Source: Sodiomyces alkalinus F11
Lineage: Eukaryota > Ascomycota > Sordariomycetes > Glomerellales > Plectosphaerellaceae
DNA length: 64,000 bases
Assembly: GCF_003711515.1 (NCBI RefSeq)
Contig: NW_021167080.1
Coordinates: forward strand, 841,200-905,199
Direction of reading: 5' to 3'
Shown here: positions 35,180 through 46,577 of the stretch, piece after piece
How the letters are laid out: every line of letters starts with the position of its first letter
Numbering within the stretch: the stretch's first letter is position 1
Notes under the pieces: generated by a model
What the model was told of the DNA's origin: nothing
What the model saw: the letters and a program-made list of their open reading frames with translations, nothing else
Databases searched by the model: none
Made by a program: the position numbers and the translations under genes

Positions 35180-35561
35180 TATTAGGTACCCCTACCTAGG
35201 TACCTAGGAGGTAAAGGCCGTGTATATAATAGGACTATAATAGGTACGCGTATAGATAAGGCCGGGCTCCCGTCTTAATATAGCTACGGCTACCCTAGGC
35301 CGATACCACTATATAGAGCCGTGGCCTAGGCTTAGGCGTAAATATCCGTTTACGATATCCGTTTAACTATACTAGCATTAGCCTAGGAGTATATAATGCT
35401 CGTATAGTGCACCCTCCTTAGTATAAAGAGGGCAGCAATTATTCTGATTCTTTAGGACTACCTATATTCGGACTAGCCGTGACCACCACTTAACCCACGC
35501 CTATTCCCTTTTAGACCCTCCCGCTACTACCTTCTCACTCCTTATAACTACCTATCTAATA
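35180..35561 (+). repeat. 3' LTR of element T
   Basis: Copy of 32212-32575 with some extra bases near its start (tacctaggaggtaaagg). It ends ctatctaata at 35561. Confidence 0.72.
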
Positions 35562-36470
35562 TACCGGCTACTACCAGGGACTATTCCGCGGGCTATAGCC
35601 CGTAACACATAGATATCTTTCTTATTATAGATTAACCTAATTTAGTTATTAAGCTATTGCTTAATCGCGTATATCGTTTATAGATAAGTAAAGGTTTATC
35701 TAAAGTCTTCGATCTTTATAGTATTCTACACTTAAACTAAGGTTCTTATAGCTTGCTCTAATACCTTAGGAACTATTTTCTTAACTGCCTCTAGTAGTTC
35801 GTATAGATTGAGATTATCTTTCTTTTATTTAGATCCTTCTAAGCGATAACGTATAGGCTTAATTATAGTTAGCAGGGCGCTATATACTATAAATCTCTGG
35901 TAACGGGTTATTATATCGCGACGGTGGCCCTAAGGAAGGTTAATAATATCTAAAAGGTTATAACCTGCTAGAGACGTCTTAACGTTATATTCCTAATCGG
36001 CGTAGTCTGTATCTTCTTTTAGAATAGGGTATTTAATCTATATTAGTTATATTATAATTTTATCTGCTAGGCGCTATATAAAGTCTTCTTCGTGACTAAG
36101 TTTACTAGCGGTTTATAACTAGGCGTTATTATTAGGAGTAGAGAGGTTATTTATAGTTTGACGCTTTATATATTCTTCGGGGGCGTTATCGATTTCGAAG
36201 AATAAGGGGCTAAAGGACTATCTAACGGTTTCCCTAACGTCTTAGGGTATATCTTTCTAATTATTCCTGAGGGTGTTTATAAGGTTTTAGATATTATCTA
36301 TGCCCGCCCTTTATTACTCGGCGGTTATCTTTAGCTGATATTATGCCTGTTATTATTAGGCCTGTATTTCGGCCTCTATCTCTTCTTATAGACGTGTATC
36401 GTCGTCTTTTTATTCTTTTTCTAGGAGTAGTCCTAGCGATTCCTATAGCTTCGAGGGCCCTGTTTAGCTA
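35562..36470 (-). pseudogene. copia-type gag fragment, minus strand
   Basis: One minus frame of about 290 codons is open apart from RIP stops. It begins with a Gln/Glu-rich stretch (EEIEAEIQA), then DVRETVRQSFSPLFFEIDNAP (about 36230-36170), then EYNVKTSLAGYNLLDIINLP (about 35985-35925, like the UBN2 part of copia gags), then LEAVKKIVPKVLEQAIRTL (about 35800) and finally IYNKKDIYVLRAIARGIVPG up to 35564. It is cut at 35561 by the LTR of element T. It may be the missing N-terminal half of copia A gag, 28.6 kb away on the same strand. Confidence 0.55.
35564..35610. repeat. 47-bp repeat, right copy
   Basis: Matches 6957-7003 (see there). On the minus strand it is in frame with the adjacent copia gag fragment, reading VLRAIARGIVPGSS. 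Confidence 0.75.
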
Positions 36471-36479
36471 TATAGCGTA

Positions 36480-36685
36480 ACGCATTGGCTCGAGCCTCGG
36501 GGGTGGAAATAATAAGGGTAGACCCATAGTAAAATACCGGATAGGATCTAAATAGAGCAGTACTTTCGGAGGAGTACTGCCCCTTATGAAAATATGGTAA
36601 ACGGTCTCGCACACGTTATAACTTAATATAATACACACACGCGAAGATTTCCCCTAAGTTAGAAGAGTGTATTTAACGTGTAATA
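36480..36685 (+). repeat. LTR of copia-like family I, 5' end incomplete
   Basis: It shares ggataggatctaaata, tataacttaatataatacac and the terminal cgtgtaata with the solo LTR at 60135-60408. The first part of the LTR is missing or too diverged. The gag fragment follows, so it acts as the 5' LTR. Confidence 0.6.
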
Positions 36686-36799
36686 GTTATAAGCCCGGTT
36701 TATAACGCTTAAAGCCATTTAATATCATCCACACCTTTAAGCTATCCTTTTTACCCTATTCCACTATAAAAGCAACCACGTTATAAGCACTTAATCGAC

Positions 36800-37660
36800 T
36801 ATCGTTAATCTAATCAGGGTAACCTCTTCGCTTAAGTAATAGAAGATATGCTTTAATATTCACCACGATTAATAGATCCTAACTACCTTGAAAGACTGGA
36901 TTATATAGGAACGTAGTATCTGCGGGAAGTTATCCTCTCTTTAGAACGAGTATCTTAATCCTTAACTAGATAACGATAAAGCAGAAGCCTCCCTGCTACT
37001 TAAGCCTACGCTACCTAATATACGTAAGTATAAAGCCGCGAGTAGCGTTAAGGTTCCTAAGTTAATAGACGACCTCTCTAACTAAGGAAGAACGCGATAC
37101 CTTTAAAACCATCGCGTATATCGCGAAGAAAAGGCCGACTACGATAATCAGTAATAAAAACTTAATATCCTATACTCCTATATCCTGGACACGATCTACG
37201 CCCCTCTTAGCGACCTCCTTAGAGTATTATTAGAAGACTAAGAAAATAACACGAAGGCGTGGATTACCACCCTCTATAAGCATATAGCTCCTATGCCTAT
37301 AGATTAATACCGTAAGGCTCTACGTTAATATTATTAGCTCGTTAAAGCGCCGCTAAAGCCTATCTCTAGGGATATAGATAGATAGATTACCGATTAGAAG
37401 GCTACCCTGATAGAATACTAACACGCTAGGGTTATCGAGATAGCTTCTACAGATCGTAAAGTATAAGATGCCCTCGCCCTGATACGTCCCGTTACTCGGG
37501 AATAGTATTATATCTATATAGTAACGAATAGACAGAGGATTAATAATCACGAGCTATTCATTAGGGACCTCGCGTAGGACCTTAAGGTGCTATTTAAGTC
37601 TATAAAGGATATCTAATCTATCGCCTTAGTAGAATAAACCCTAGTATTACTATTACTATA
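36800..37660 (+). pseudogene. Family I copia gag, truncated
   Basis: Plus-strand reading through RIP stops gives STDQILTTLKDWI (about 36860), EASLLLKPTLPNIRKYKAAS (36980-37040), NILYSYILDTIYAPLSDLL (37165-37225) and a W-containing ITTLYKHIAPMPIDQYRKAL (37262-37325). This is the UBN2-type capsid of copia gags. It ends without a zinc knuckle, where the LTR of G2 begins at 37688. A 65-codon minus-strand open frame at 37353-37550 is its shadow. Confidence 0.6.
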
Positions 37661-37687
37661 AAGACACTATCGCTATGACTACGAACC

Positions 37688-37757
37688 TATTAGGTGCCTG
37701 TAGCAGTGGTTATAATGGGTCCCTAGTGTGAACCCATAGGGGTCCAGGTATGCCTAG
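37688..37757 (+). repeat. First 70 bp of the G2 5' LTR, split by G1
   Basis: It is equal to the first 70 bp of the G1 LTR that follows it, and it ends in cctag. The rest of this LTR resumes at 46578 with cctag. Confidence 0.88.
37753..37757. repeat. G1 target-site duplication, left (cctag)
   Basis: Repeated at 46578-46582, directly after the G1 3' LTR. Confidence 0.9.
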
Positions 37758-38108
37758 TGTTAGGTGCCTGTAGCAGTAGTTATAATGGGTCCCCAGTGTG
37801 AACCCATAGGGGTCCACGGGTGCCTAGTCTAAGACCCCTCGAGGCATAAATAAAGCAGTTATTACATAGTAAACAGAATAGTCCCTCAAAGGAAATAAGG
37901 CAGCCCTCGAGGAAGTAAATAAGCAGTCCTTAAGGAGTAGCGGAACGTAGTCTTAAGGAGCGGAGGAGCCTCCCCTTTAGATAGGGAGGCTAGCGATTAA
38001 TCTGATTCTTTGGCTACCCCTACACTTTCCTATCGTGATCCTATTATAATTATACCTAGTTCCTTACTTAACCCTACCTTTTCACTCTTTACGACTACCT
38101 ATTTAATA
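37758..38108 (+). repeat. 5' LTR of G1 (351 bp)
   Basis: tgttaggtgcctg to ctatttaata. Same length as 46227-46577. Confidence 0.9.
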
Positions 38109-38161
38109 TTTTAATCGCTTTACCCTTAAGGGCGCGAAGACCGTTAAGAAGAGTCACTAAG

Positions 38162-41100
38162 ATATCTAATTATCCCGAAATAAACGATCCTACCTTCGAT
38201 TTCGACGAGGCTACTAGTCAGTTTAAGCGGTAGCTCCGCGATAGCGAGACTGCCTTTATAGAAGACGCCCACGACCCTACCGATAAGGGAGATAACGGGG
38301 GCACGCCGGGAACTAATACTACTCCTACCTCTACCACCGCACCGGCACCTGTTCCTGCCCCTATACCTGCTTATATCGTTAGCACTACCTTTACTACCGC
38401 CTCTGCCCCTATTACTGTCCCTGTTCCTCCTATAACTACGATAGGACCCGCGTATAACCCTAACCTGCCCCCGTATACGAACGTTAACTTAGCCACGCTA
38501 ACGGAGGAATAACTAGACGAACGCGTTAAATAGATAGAGGTATAGAACCACCGTAAGCGTAAGCTCGCGTATCTTACTAAGCTGGAGGCGGATACTACCG
38601 CCGCTACCGCTACCGCCGCCGCCGCCGCCGCTACTATTAATCCTACTATTAATCCTAGCCCGGCCGATCTTACCCACCGTTATATAGCAGAACCTCGGTA
38701 TCGTATTATCGTAACCCCGTCGGGATCCTAGTATACTTATAATATATCCACGACGTTATCTATACACGGATCCGCTACCTAGGCTAAGTTTATTTCTCCC
38801 CTTCTAAAATAGGATAGCGTGTCCTGGGCTAAATATCGCACGTTTATTTAGGAGACTAACTAGCGGTTTAACCTAGGTTCTTAATCCTTTCCCACGGACG
38901 CTACGAAAAACTACTTCGTTATATTATGCCTCCCCTACCACCTTAAGAAACGCTAGCAGGCTAAACTACGATATAAGTATAATAACGACTCTAATAGGGT
39001 TACCTGGGCCGCCTTATAGGCCTGGCTATCCTGTTAGGTTAACGATAACGATACCCGCGTATAAGAGGTAGCGGTATAGATCCAGAGCGAGTGTATCTCG
39101 TCTTAGAGAAAGGGGGAGTCTTACGCTAAATTTATATAACGGTGGGAAGCCTTAGAGTCGGAATTACCGGGCGAGCTCTTAGACTAGTAGAGGATTTAGA
39201 TAGTGCTAATAAGGGTCCTTCGACCTATTCGGGACTATATAGTGTCTATAGGGGTTCCTAAGGATTACTAGGACCTAGCCCCGGCCTATTATAGGGCCGA
39301 GGCCTTAACTATTACTAACGGACTGGCCGGCGCTCGGGCAGACTTCTAGTCCGCTGCCTAATAACGCCGCCACCGCTTGTGTGCCCTTCCTTATGCCCCT
39401 GCTTCTACCCCTATTTCTACGTCTGCCCCTACGCCTATACTAGCCTCTACTCTTAGCTACCCTATACGCCCTAGACCGTTATCGTACCTTAACTCTATCA
39501 CTTACTATAATTATAACTAAAAGGGGCACTACGCCACTACGTGCCCTAGCCCTCGGGCGTAGCGCTTAAGTATAAGTAATAGTAATCCGAATACCTAACC
39601 GGTGTCTATATCTCGCCCTATAGTCGGCCGTATTACGGGCGAGGTGCCCTAGGAATAACACCCACCTCGAGTAACCCCCTTTACCACTACTATACCGGTA
39701 GAGGCACGCGTCTCCCTTCGCCGAGGTAGGGAATAGGTGTAGACGTCGGCCCTCCTTAACGGAGGCACCGATATTAACGTTTTGGATTGGTCCCTCCTAG
39801 GACCTAGTTAGGTCCCTAAGGGGTCCCCGATCCCGGTATCCTGGATTACGGAAGGATACACGAAGGCTACCACTTTTAGGTCCACCTATAGGATTATCGT
39901 CGTGATAGACTATTAGGGTCGAAAAAGGGTATAATGCGCCGAGTTCTATATTATAAATCTCACGGGCGCGAAGATTATCCTAGGGAGGCCGTGGCTTATA
40001 GCCGTTAACCCTAACGTTAATTAGCAGTATAGCACGTGGACTTATCCCTTATCCTACGCGGAGCTTAGTATGGGTATATCCCTAAAAGAGCTACGTAGGG
40101 CAGTTAGATAAGCTAAGTCTATCCTTACTCTAACCTATCTAGGTTCTACGCGGGGCCCACGTATCGGCCACGTCGGCCTAGCAGAAAACCCTTTAGTGGG
40201 ATATAGAGATAAATTCTTAGAAGACGGGGCCCTCCCTAGTCTAGACGCGGACCCTACCGCTACCACGCTACCGGAATAGTATTAAGATTTCGCTAACGTC
40301 TTTAACGTCGAGAACGCCGGCCGCCTACTAACGCACTAGTAGTAGGACCACGCTATTAAGGTCGAGGAAGGGACAAAGCCTCTTTACGGCCCTATTTACC
40401 CCCTCGCCGTATAAGAGCTTAAGGTGCTGCGTTAGTATCTACAGGATACCGTTACGAAAAGGTGGATTAGACTATCTACTAGTCCGGCCGGCGCTCCTAT
40501 CCTATTTATCGCTAAGAAAGGTAGTAAGCTACGTTTATATATCGACTATAGGGGATTAAATAAGGTGATAGTCAAGGACTATACCCCCCTGCCCCTAATC
40601 CACGAAATCCTAGATCGGTTATTATTAGCGTAGTACTATACTAAGCTAGATCTTAAGGATATATACTATCGGCTCCGTATACGAGCTAGGGATAAGTGGA
40701 AGACAGCGTTTCGTATAAAATACGGCCACTATAAGTACCTTATTATGCTATTCAGGCTAAGTAACGCGCCCGTAAGCTTCTAGCGGTATATTAACCAGGC
40801 GCTAACGGGCCTTATCGATACTATCTATATAGTCTATCTAGATAATATTCTTATTTATAGCGAAGACTTAGCTACCCACCGCGTACACGTCCGCGAGGTC
40901 CTTATAAGGCTGAGACAGTAGTCCCTATATACTAACCCCGATAAGTGCGAATTTAAGACTAGAGACGTGAAATTCCTTAGTTTTATCTATAGTCTAGATA
41001 GGGTATGTATAGACTTATCCCGCCTTAAGGCTATCCGCGATTAGGAGCTCCCTAATAGTGTCAAGAAAATACAGGTCTTCCTAGGCTTTACGGGGTTTTA

Positions 41101-43619
41101 TAGACGTTTTATTCGGAACTACTCTAAGGTCTCTGCCCCTCTTATAGACTATCTTAAAGGAGGACTTACCGGTGGCTATATAGGGATCCTCGTGCTTTCC
41201 TAGTAGGCCCGGGACGCGTTCGAAGAAATAAAGCTATTATTTTAGAAGGCACCGGTCCTATAATACTTTAACCCCGCCCTGCCTATACGTATCGAGCCCG
41301 ACGCTTCTGCCTTTACTATTAGCGTTATTATTAGTTAACTCGAGGATAGTCTATAGTGCCCTATAGTATTTATATCCCGTAAGCTGCGTGGAGCTAAGCT
41401 TAATTATAGTATACCCGATTCCGAGCTTATAGCTATTATCGAGTCTTTTCGCACGTGGCGGTACTACGTCGCCTATAGTTAGAGCCCTGTTATAGTCCTG
41501 ATAGACTATTTGAACCACCGTTATCTATTAGATAAGCCGAAGCTTAAGGGATAGCACGCACGATGGCTTAAGGAGCTCGCCCCGTTTGATTTTAAGATTC
41601 GGCACCGTCTAGGGACGTTAAACCCTGCGGATAGGTTATTAAGGAAGCCCTAATATACGCCCTATAAGCGCGCCCTGGTTACTAACCGGGCTAAGGCGGT
41701 AGAGTCTTTTTCGAAGCGTTTTATAGTGGGGTATATAGGGAACCAGCGTGGTTCCCGTATTACCCCCGGCTTTATTCCCGCTCCTCCCACCTTAGTAGTC
41801 GAGACGTAAGAGGATAATCTTTCTTCTATCCCCGCTCCTCCTATCCTGCCGGAAAGGGTAATAGAGATATAAGCAGATAATTCTTCTTCTGTCTTAGAGT
41901 CCTTTTTAAGGTATTTTATATTAGGCTATACCGGGAATTAGCGTGGTTCCCGTGCTGCCCTAGTTTCTATTCCGGCCCCTCCTATATTAGTAGTTAAGAC
42001 GTAAGCGGATGATTCTTTTTTAGAGCCTATATCGAGGCGTTTTGTGTTAGGCTTTATCGGGAACTAGCAGGGTTCCCGTGCCGCCCCCGATCGTGTTCTT
42101 ATTCCTATTTCCCCTACTTTATTAGAAGAGGTAGTAGAGGCGAAAGCGGATAACCCTTTTTATACTAGATAGCGCGAGGCCTACGGTAACGATACTATAT
42201 ACGGATATTAGTCTCGGAGTGGTAGTATCCTTTATTTTAAGAATCGCGTTTTTATACTAGACTACTTTAGCCTCCGTTAGAAGGTCCTTTAGTGTTTCTA
42301 TAATAGACCTAGCATGGGACACTATAGGGTTATAAGGACTATTAAGAGGATTTCGGACTTCTACTTCTAGGATTATTTACCTAGGGATATCTGGCAGTTT
42401 ATACCCACCTATGCTATCTGTTAACGCACTAAGCCGCGGCACTATAAGCTATATAGCGAACTAGCGAGTCTTCTAATACCTTAGCGCCCCTTTATAGAGA
42501 TATCTATTAACTTTATCACGGGGCTACCGCCGGTTCGAGGCGCGGCTATAGATAGGAAAAGGGATACTATCCTCGTGGTGGTATACCGTCTAATACAGTA
42601 CTCTATCTATATCCCTATAAGTAGTGGCCTAACGGCCGAGGGACTTACTAAGTCCCTATAGTATTACGTCTTTCGTACTTTTAGCCTGCCTAACGGTATT
42701 ATATTAGACCGAGGCTTATTATTTATAAGTCGTTTTTAGGTAACCTTATATCAGTGCCTTAGCACTACACGACGCCTATCTATAGCGTGGCACCCATAAA
42801 CTAACGGATAGACGGAGCGGCAGAACCAGAACCTTAAGCACTATCTTCGTGTCTTCTACACCTTAGGAATAGGATAACTGGGTTAACCGGCTACTATTAG
42901 CAGAATTCACCTATAATATAGCGTAGTACTCTACGATACGTTATACCCTATCCGATGCCTTAATAGGCTATAACCTAAGGGGACCTAACGAAGTATAGCT
43001 TCTAAGGGCAGGCGAGGTCCGCGCCGCCGAAGCCGAGACCCGGGCGGAATACCTTATAGCCTAGCGCCGGTCTATTTCGGATCTTATTAAGAGGGCGTAG
43101 GCCTCCTATAAACAGTTTTATTAAAATAGTCGTGCCTAGCGTTCTTTTAAGGTCGATAAGTATACCCTACTATCCACGAAGAATATCCGATAGAAGAGGC
43201 CGTCGAAAAAGCTTAGCGATAAGTTTATCGGCCCGTATAAGGTAACTAAGATCGTCAGCACGTATAGCCTAGCTTACTAGTTAGCGCTGCCTAAAGATAT
43301 AAGGATTTATAACGTCTTCCCCGTATCCCTGCTAGAACTATAGAGGTCCCGCAATGGATTATAACAGGAGCCACCCGTGGTCGACGTTAAACTAGATTCG
43401 GATAAGTATAAGGTTAAAGCTATCCTAGCCCACCGATATTAGGGTAAGCGACGTTAATACCTAATTAAATAGACAGGGTATAACGACGAGGAAAACACTT
43501 AGGAGCCGAAACGGAATGTCCCCGACGAACTCGTCGACGCCTACTTTAGAGCGAGACTATCCGGGAACTAAGTGGGTTCCCACACTATTCCTATAGAGGA
43601 CCCGATAAAGATAACGTGA
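38162..43619 (+). pseudogene. G1 gag-pol with chromodomain
   Basis: The start is ATA 38162 (ATG before RIP; SNYPEINDPTFDFDEA), the stop TGA 43617-43619, about 1,820 codons with one net frame change. Gag: Thr/Pro/Ala-rich N-part, helical RKRKLAYLTKLEA, capsid, then the knuckle YYNYNQKGHYATTCPSP (39499-39550). Protease: SALLNGGTDINVLDW (about 39740). RT: LRLYIDYRGLNKVIV (40532-40575), YTKLDLKDIYYRLR, and YLDNILIY for YLDD with Asp to Asn (about 40840). RNase H ends TLNPADRLLRKP (about 41620). A Pro-rich repeat region follows (41730-42150). Integrase: zinc region near 42300, INFITGLPP (first Asp to Asn, about 42510), LPNGIILDRG (about 42700) and HPQTNGQTERQNQNLKHYLR (42792-42850, catalytic Glu). 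Chromodomain 43400-43560: KVKAILAHRY, YLIKQTGYNDEENT, EPKRNVPDELVDAYF. Confidence 0.88.
41730..42150 (+). repeat. Pro-rich imperfect repeats between RNase H and integrase of G1
   Basis: In frame, GN.RGSR followed by IPAPP and VV(E/K)T recurs about three to four times, roughly every 100-200 bases (GYIGNQRGSR, GYTGN.RGSR, GFIGN.QGSR). G2 shows the same block at 55600-56160. The role is unknown; it may be a flexible linker. Confidence 0.7.
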
Positions 43620-44118
43620 GGTCGTTATTATATTTTCTTCCCTACGGACGGTATTTTTATAAGCGAGACTTACTAGGAACTAAATAGGTTTACACACTAT
43701 CCACGTATCGGCTATATTAACCTAGAAAAAACCCTTTAATAGGCCGTGGAGATAAATTCTTAGGTAGGGACCCCCCCTTAACCTAGACGGGAACTATATA
43801 GGCGTTATCGTCTCGCTTACTATTTTCTCCCTTTTAAGCGTTCTGCTTCCGACCTTTATTCCTTTTCAGGCATAACGCCCCTAATCCCCGTTCCTCTTCC
43901 TTAGGCATAATAGCTTATCGCCCTTAAAGTCTATTTCCCTCTACTATTCCCTTAATTAACCGTTATAATAGGGACACGATTATATTATAATAGGAGTATA
44001 GTTAGGGACTATTAGGGTTACGATAGGAATACCCTAAAGCTGGTTAAAAAAAGAAAAAGGAAAAACCTAACTCGAAGGTTAGTAAAAAACCTAAAAACCG
44101 TTTCCTCTATATATCCTA
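43620..44118. other. Convergent 3' region of G1
   Basis: This is non-coding DNA between the end of pol and the end of the antisense ORF. It contains an LTR-unrelated duplicate-like phrase (ccgggaacta...aggtttacacactatcc) and short A and C runs. No gene seen. Confidence 0.4.
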
Positions 44119-45616
44119 TCACGGCCCCTTTAGGGCGTCCTTAAACCCTACTAACTTATCGTCTAGAGGGGTAGGCTTACGCTTAACCGCCTCGTTATTA
44201 TCCTCTATATACACCTGGCTTTACCCCGCGGTAATAGCCGTTACCCCCTTTTACCCACTACCCGCGGATAGTATCGAAGGCCGAAGAGATAAAGGCGTCT
44301 TCGCCTTCTACTGCTTCTTTTTCTTCTTCCCTAATAAAAGAGTTAAGGGCGTTAAAGGCTTCTTCCCCTTACCCTTCTTTACTAATAAGGTCGGCACTAT
44401 ATCATTATCGTCAGGCACTTCGTAAGGATTCGGGGGACCCTAAGGACCTTACGGTATAAAGCCTTAAGGTTACGCAGGACCACCGTCACTAAATATATCG
44501 TCACCTATAAAGATAACCCCCGCGGGGGCTAAGGCAGACCCTAAGGGTATAGGTATATTACCTTCCACGGCCTAAGCCTAGGCCAGGTTAAGAGTAGCTA
44601 TCTGCTCGAAGGTAGTAGCCGCATATTCCTAGGCTGTAAGGTGGCGTTAATATAACGCTAGGCGTTACTACTCGATATTAAGCCGTTACTGCTTAACGGT
44701 AAGGCGCTACTACTATAACCCGACGAATTACTTAAGGAGCGACTCTATACTATTAAGCCTCTCGTGGATATCTTCCGCCGTTTTCTAGCAGGCGTCGGTA
44801 ATCTCCTTAGCCTAACACCGAGTAGCTATAGCTTTCTCGGTAGATGACCGGTTAACCTCTAGCGTCGCTTAACCCAAAGCCTCTTTAAGGATAACCTAGT
44901 ATTGAACTACTATAGCCTAGTACTATAAAGGATTAGTAAGGGTACTATACAGGGTTAATACGGGGATATAGTTAGTAACACTTACACGACGACTCTTATT
45001 TAGACTACCTTTCTCGATAGCGATAACTAAAACCTTTTATAGCTACTCGGTAGTGTTCTTACCGGTAAGAAGGAGCTATTATTATATTAGAAACAGGCCT
45101 ATAGAGTAGTCTATAAAGGAAGGAGCTATAGGGATAATAAAGATATATAAAGAAAGACGAAGATATATAACTTACTACGCGGTATTTAAGGCTATTATAC
45201 TTAGAGTAGTAGTGGCACTTATTAATACGCCGACCGTTATCGGCGTGACGGCACGTCTTAGCCTTAATAGTATACGCCTTTTCCTCAAAGTTAATCGTCA
45301 CTAAGTTACCCGTATAACGTATATAGGGGGCCTTTAGATCCCCGCCTATACCGATATCCATTATCCTCTAGCGTGGAGTAACCGACGGCGTAGTAGTTAA
45401 CGACGACGTAGCCGTAGTAGGAGTAAGAGGCTCTAGCGTAGCTAGCTACGGGGCTAACTACCTAGCGGACTATAAGGTCGACGCCGTAACCACGATCTTA
45501 ATCCTCTTAGAGGACCGCGTTATACTCGCGGGAGTAGCGGCGCGTTTATTATTATTATTATTATCTTCCTAGGAAGATATAGTGACTATACTAGACGTGT
45601 GGTTAGCTAGTATTAT
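44119..45616 (-). pseudogene. G1 antisense ORF: Cys-rich, coiled coil, one intron
   Basis: Minus strand. It starts at ATA 45616-45614 (ATG before RIP) and stops at TGA 44121-44119. Exon 1 (45616-45176, 147 codons) contains a Ser/Thr/Arg-rich N-part, then RIMDIGIGGDLKAPYIRYTG, then the Cys-rich module KTCRHADNGRRINKCHYYSK (Tyr for Cys at one CxxC). A 100-nt intron follows. Exon 2 (45075-44119, 319 codons including the stop) has a helical coiled-coil part (DIHERLNSIESLLKQF, AQEYAATTFEQIATLNLAQA), then PQGPQGPPNPYEVPDDND and a Lys-rich KKGKGKKPLTP. Both exons are exact multiples of three. It ends in GFKDALKGP. It is convergent to pol. The role is unknown; a zinc-binding nucleic-acid protein is a guess. 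Confidence 0.68.
45076..45175 (-). other. Phase-0 intron in the G1 antisense ORF
   Basis: GTAAGT at 45175-45170, a CTAAT branch-like box about 15 nt before the 3' end, and TAG at 45078-45076. Removing it skips an in-frame stop and joins exon 1 (LKYRV) to LLLTGKNTTE in frame. Confidence 0.65.
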
Positions 45617-46226
45617 AGACTAAAAAAACGTGTAGGAGTACTTATGAGATAGTAGTTAATTGATTAATTAATTAAGTGAAGCTATAAATCTATAATTGAA
45701 AACTAAGTATAGAAGGAGAAGAAAGAATAGGAAGAGGGAATAACGGCAGGATTACGAAATATCCCCCCCTAGTAGTAGTTATATAGCACCTATTTTTAGT
45801 ATAAAGAAGGAAGCTACGAACTCGCGGAAGGAGCACTATTAGGGCCTTACGTGGTACCGGCTTAGGAGTCTTTATGGATAGATCGAAGGGATAACCCAGG
45901 AAGATAAAGGGGCAGGCCCTAAAGGCCCTGGAAGGGGATTACCCTAGAACCTATTAGGGTCCCGACTAGGATATTAGCTTTAGCGGTTTAGCTTTAGTGG
46001 TTTCGGTTTACGGATAAAGGGGGTATATACCCGGGTTAGAGCCATGGCCGAGAAAGGCTCCCTATAGGAACCCGGCGGGGACTTATCGGGGTCCTGTCGT
46101 GGAAGGCTCTGGTTCGGGGCGTCGAAGGGATTTAGAGACGGGCTCGGAGGCTAGGTAGCGGAGGAGCCGCGAGGCCGGCACGGATCGGGCGCTCCTAAGG
46201 ACAGGAGTATCCGGAGGAGGTCGCTA
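45617..46226. other. G1 DNA between antisense ORF and 3' LTR
   Basis: No ORF. It includes a taattgattaattaattaa stretch (about 45657-45675), a purine-rich part (about 45710-45740), which would be the leader or promoter of the antisense gene, and a GC-richer part (45880-46220) with gcgctcctaaggacaggag palindromic arms close to the LTR. Confidence 0.45.
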
Positions 46227-46577
46227 TATTAGGTGCCTGTAGTAGTGGTTATAATAGGTCCCTAGTATAAACCTATAGGGGTCCAGGCGTGCCTAGTCTA
46301 AGACCCCTCGAGGCATAAATAAAGTAGTTATTATATAGTAAACAGAATAGTCCCTTAAAGTAAATAAGGTAGCCCTTAAGGAAGCAAATAAGCAGTCCTC
46401 GAGGAGCAGCGGAACGTAGTCTTAAGGAGCGGAGGAGCCTCCCCTTTAGATAGGGAGGCCAGCGATTAATCTGATTCTTTAGCTACCCCTACACTTTTCT
46501 ATCGTGATCCTATTATAATTATACCTGGTTCCTTACTTAACCCTACCTTTTCACTCTGTACGACTACCTATTTAACA
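46227..46577 (+). repeat. 3' LTR of G1 (351 bp)
   Basis: tattaggtgcctg to ctatttaaca; pair of 37758-38108. Confidence 0.9.

Larger units (their letters stand above)
32212..35561 (+). mobile_element. Gag-only LTR element T
   Basis: It has two related LTRs and one gag pseudogene but no pol. The LTR starts TGTTAGGTGCC and ends in CTATCTAATA, resembling the G-family LTR (TGTTAGGTGCC to CTATTTAATA), and the sequence after the 5' LTR also matches (taatcgctttacc). T is thus probably a non-autonomous relative mobilised by G-like elements. The left flank (cctag) and right flank (taccg) do not match and lie in different elements, so one side was rearranged after insertion. Confidence 0.75.
37758..46577 (+). 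mobile_element. Chromodomain Ty3/gypsy element G1, complete, 8.8 kb
   Basis: It has two 351-bp LTRs, a 5-bp target duplication (cctag), a fused gag-pol frame ending in a chromodomain, and a convergent antisense Cys-rich ORF before the 3' LTR. It is inserted in the 5' LTR of its sibling G2. RIPed throughout, though less in the LTRs. Confidence 0.9.

Noticed and set aside
37353..37550. 65-codon minus-strand open frame
   Set aside because: Opposite the family I gag frame.
37688..37827. 70-bp tandem duplication at an LTR start
   Set aside because: Explained better by G1 inserting into the LTR of G2, with the matching duplication cctag at 46578.
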